64,000 nucleotides of DNA from UPXZ01 sp047974405. GTDB lineage: Bacteria > Bacteroidota > Bacteroidia > Bacteroidales > Paludibacteraceae. Under the pieces are notes generated by a model, which was not told the DNA's origin, made no database searches, and worked only from the letters and a program-made list of their open reading frames with translations. Shown piece by piece: positions 63,126 through 64,000 of the stretch. Location of the stretch: positions 43,131 through 107,130 of the forward strand of contig JBKECI010000072.1 in NCBI GenBank assembly GCA_047974405.1, written 5' to 3'. Numbering within the stretch: position 1 is the stretch's first letter; each line of letters opens with the position of its first letter. Made by a program: the position numbers and the translations under genes.

Positions 63126-64000
63126 ATGAAACGCTATTGCATCTTCCATATATTGTTGGCAGCACTCTTAGTAATCAATATACAGTCTTTAAAAGCCATC
63201 ATTCGTCCGGTAATTATTTCGGAAACGTTTTACGATTCTCCGCTGGAAGAAGATGGAGACGCAGCTATTCATCACAACGGTGAGTTTATCGAACTTTTTA
63301 ATCCTACATCCGAAGCAATCGCATTGGGTAATTGGAAAATACGCGACAATCAGACAGTATATAATTTTCCTGCCAATACTATTATTCCGGAGCGTGGTTT
63401 ACTTATTGTCGCCTATCAATATCCAAATTCGAACTTTAGATTAAAAGATTTATTCCCTTCGCTTAACACAATCGACCCAAACGAAAGCAGAATTTTATAT
63501 CAATCCAATATTATTTTATGTAATGATGGCGAAGAAATATCATTATATGATAATAATGGAAAATTGGTAGATAAAATGTCATTTAAGCACAAAGGCAATC
63601 TCAAATCTTATTTAACTTGGAATTTGAGTGCTCTCAACGGCTCCTATAAGAAAAAAGGTGCCATTCCACACTTGCTCTCTATACAACGCAACAATATACA
63701 CTTCACATCCACATCAATTACTCCGTTGGAAACCGACTACCAAACAGCCGATGCCACTCCGCTTCAAACCATTGTGGATATTGCGGATTATCCTACACTA
63801 ACTACTATCTATGACTATAATGAGATAAATACAGGAAATGAAGTCGGTGCTATGTCCGGCACGGCATCCGTTACTCCGACTGGAGCTTCTACTTATCAAA
63901 TGCCTATAGAAGTTCCTGCCGGAACCAATGGAATGCAACCGAGTTTGTCCGTGGTTTATAACAGCCAAGGAGGATTTGGAATGTTAGGACAAGGATGGGA
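63126..64000 (+). CDS. Lamin-tail/SpvB-type Rhs-like surface protein (5' part only)
   Basis: The frame is open from ATG 63126 to the right edge (291 codons visible). A signal peptide runs to about residue 24 (IQSLKA). Residues 27-155 look like a lamin-tail domain (FIELFNPTSEAIALGNWKIRDN; GEEISLYDNNGKLVDKMSF). From about 235 the SpvB N-terminal signature starts: GAMSGTASVTPTG, YQMPIEVPAGTNGMQPSLS, VVYNSQGGFGMLGQGW. SpvB/Rhs proteins form a large shell that carries a C-terminal toxin, or act as surface proteins. The rest lies outside the window. Confidence 0.85.
   Translation, partial: MKRYCIFHILLAALLVINIQSLKAIIRPVIISETFYDSPLEEDGDAAIHHNGEFIELFNPTSEAIALGNWKIRDNQTVYNFPANTIIPERGLLIVAYQYPNSNFRLKDLFPSLNTIDPNESRILYQSNIILCNDGEEISLYDNNGKLVDKMSFKHKGNLKSYLTWNLSALNGSYKKKGAIPHLLSIQRNNIHFTSTSITPLETDYQTADATPLQTIVDIADYPTLTTIYDYNEINTGNEVGAMSGTASVTPTGASTYQMPIEVPAGTNGMQPSLSVVYNSQGGFGMLGQGW

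Noticed and set aside
1..64000. CRISPR arrays, rRNA genes, intact insertion sequences
   Set aside because: No regularly spaced direct repeats, no rRNA sequence and no complete transposase were seen; only a truncated integrase fragment and decayed repeats.

Overview
The window looks like a chromosomal segment of a Bacteroidales bacterium (phylum Bacteroidota) with low G+C DNA. Evidence: repeated promoters of the Bacteroidetes form TTTG-N19..21-TAnnTTTG; the phylum-specific Rpb6-type omega subunit; a GldB gliding lipoprotein and a type IX secretion (T9SS) C-terminal sorting domain; a TonB-dependent receptor with a DUF5689 lipoprotein; tandem carbohydrate-active enzymes. I cannot fix the genus; a T9SS-positive family such as Paludibacteraceae or Dysgonomonadaceae is a guess.

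Layout. 1-2.4 kb: 5' part of a secreted GH13 alpha-amylase with a starch-binding module, running off the left edge on the minus strand. 2.7-13.5 kb: plus-strand housekeeping genes (metallo-hydrolase, polyprenol-phosphate glycosyltransferase, dihydroorotase, CNNM/HlyC membrane protein, ApbE, BamD, omega subunit, CoaBC, DUF4835, RecN). 13.8-18.6 kb: an arabinan-degrading pair (GH51 and tandem GH43). 18.8-19.9 kb: rnhB and cvpA on the minus strand. 20-23.6 kb: serS, an Rrf2 regulator and an NmrA-like oxidoreductase sharing a palindromic operator, a relic of a tyrosine recombinase, and three tRNA genes (Leu, Leu, Gly). 24-27 kb: flotillin with an NfeD-like partner and a secreted coiled-coil protein. 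27.3-33.4 kb: one minus-strand operon of TonB receptor, DUF5689 lipoprotein, Ig-like lipoprotein and lipoprotein phosphodiesterase. 33.7-40.3 kb: dxs, then trkA and two tandem trkH genes for potassium uptake. 40.9-49.1 kb: radC, LOG protein, gldB, yidC, pyrG, phoH on the minus strand. 49.3-51.8 kb: argG, GNAT, argR. 52.1-60.3 kb: the leucine operon leuA-leuC-leuD-thioesterase-leuA2/cimA-leuB. 60.9 kb to the right edge: a Tat-signal TPR protein, a small T9SS cargo protein, and the start of a lamin-tail/SpvB (Rhs-type) giant surface protein.

Most notable. The leucine operon has a complete attenuator: a strong promoter, a 23-residue leader peptide rich in Leu and Ile codons, and a terminator that can be disrupted by pairing with the end of the leader ORF. 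Its last gene is an open-frame fusion of a zinc ribbon to LeuB. Other points are the two-operator Rrf2 pair, a decayed 139-bp dispersed repeat with mostly transition differences, the integrase relic beside tRNA-Leu, and the Rhs/T9SS cassette at the right edge. Most of the window is ordinary core genome and I see no CRISPR array, rRNA operon or intact insertion sequence.
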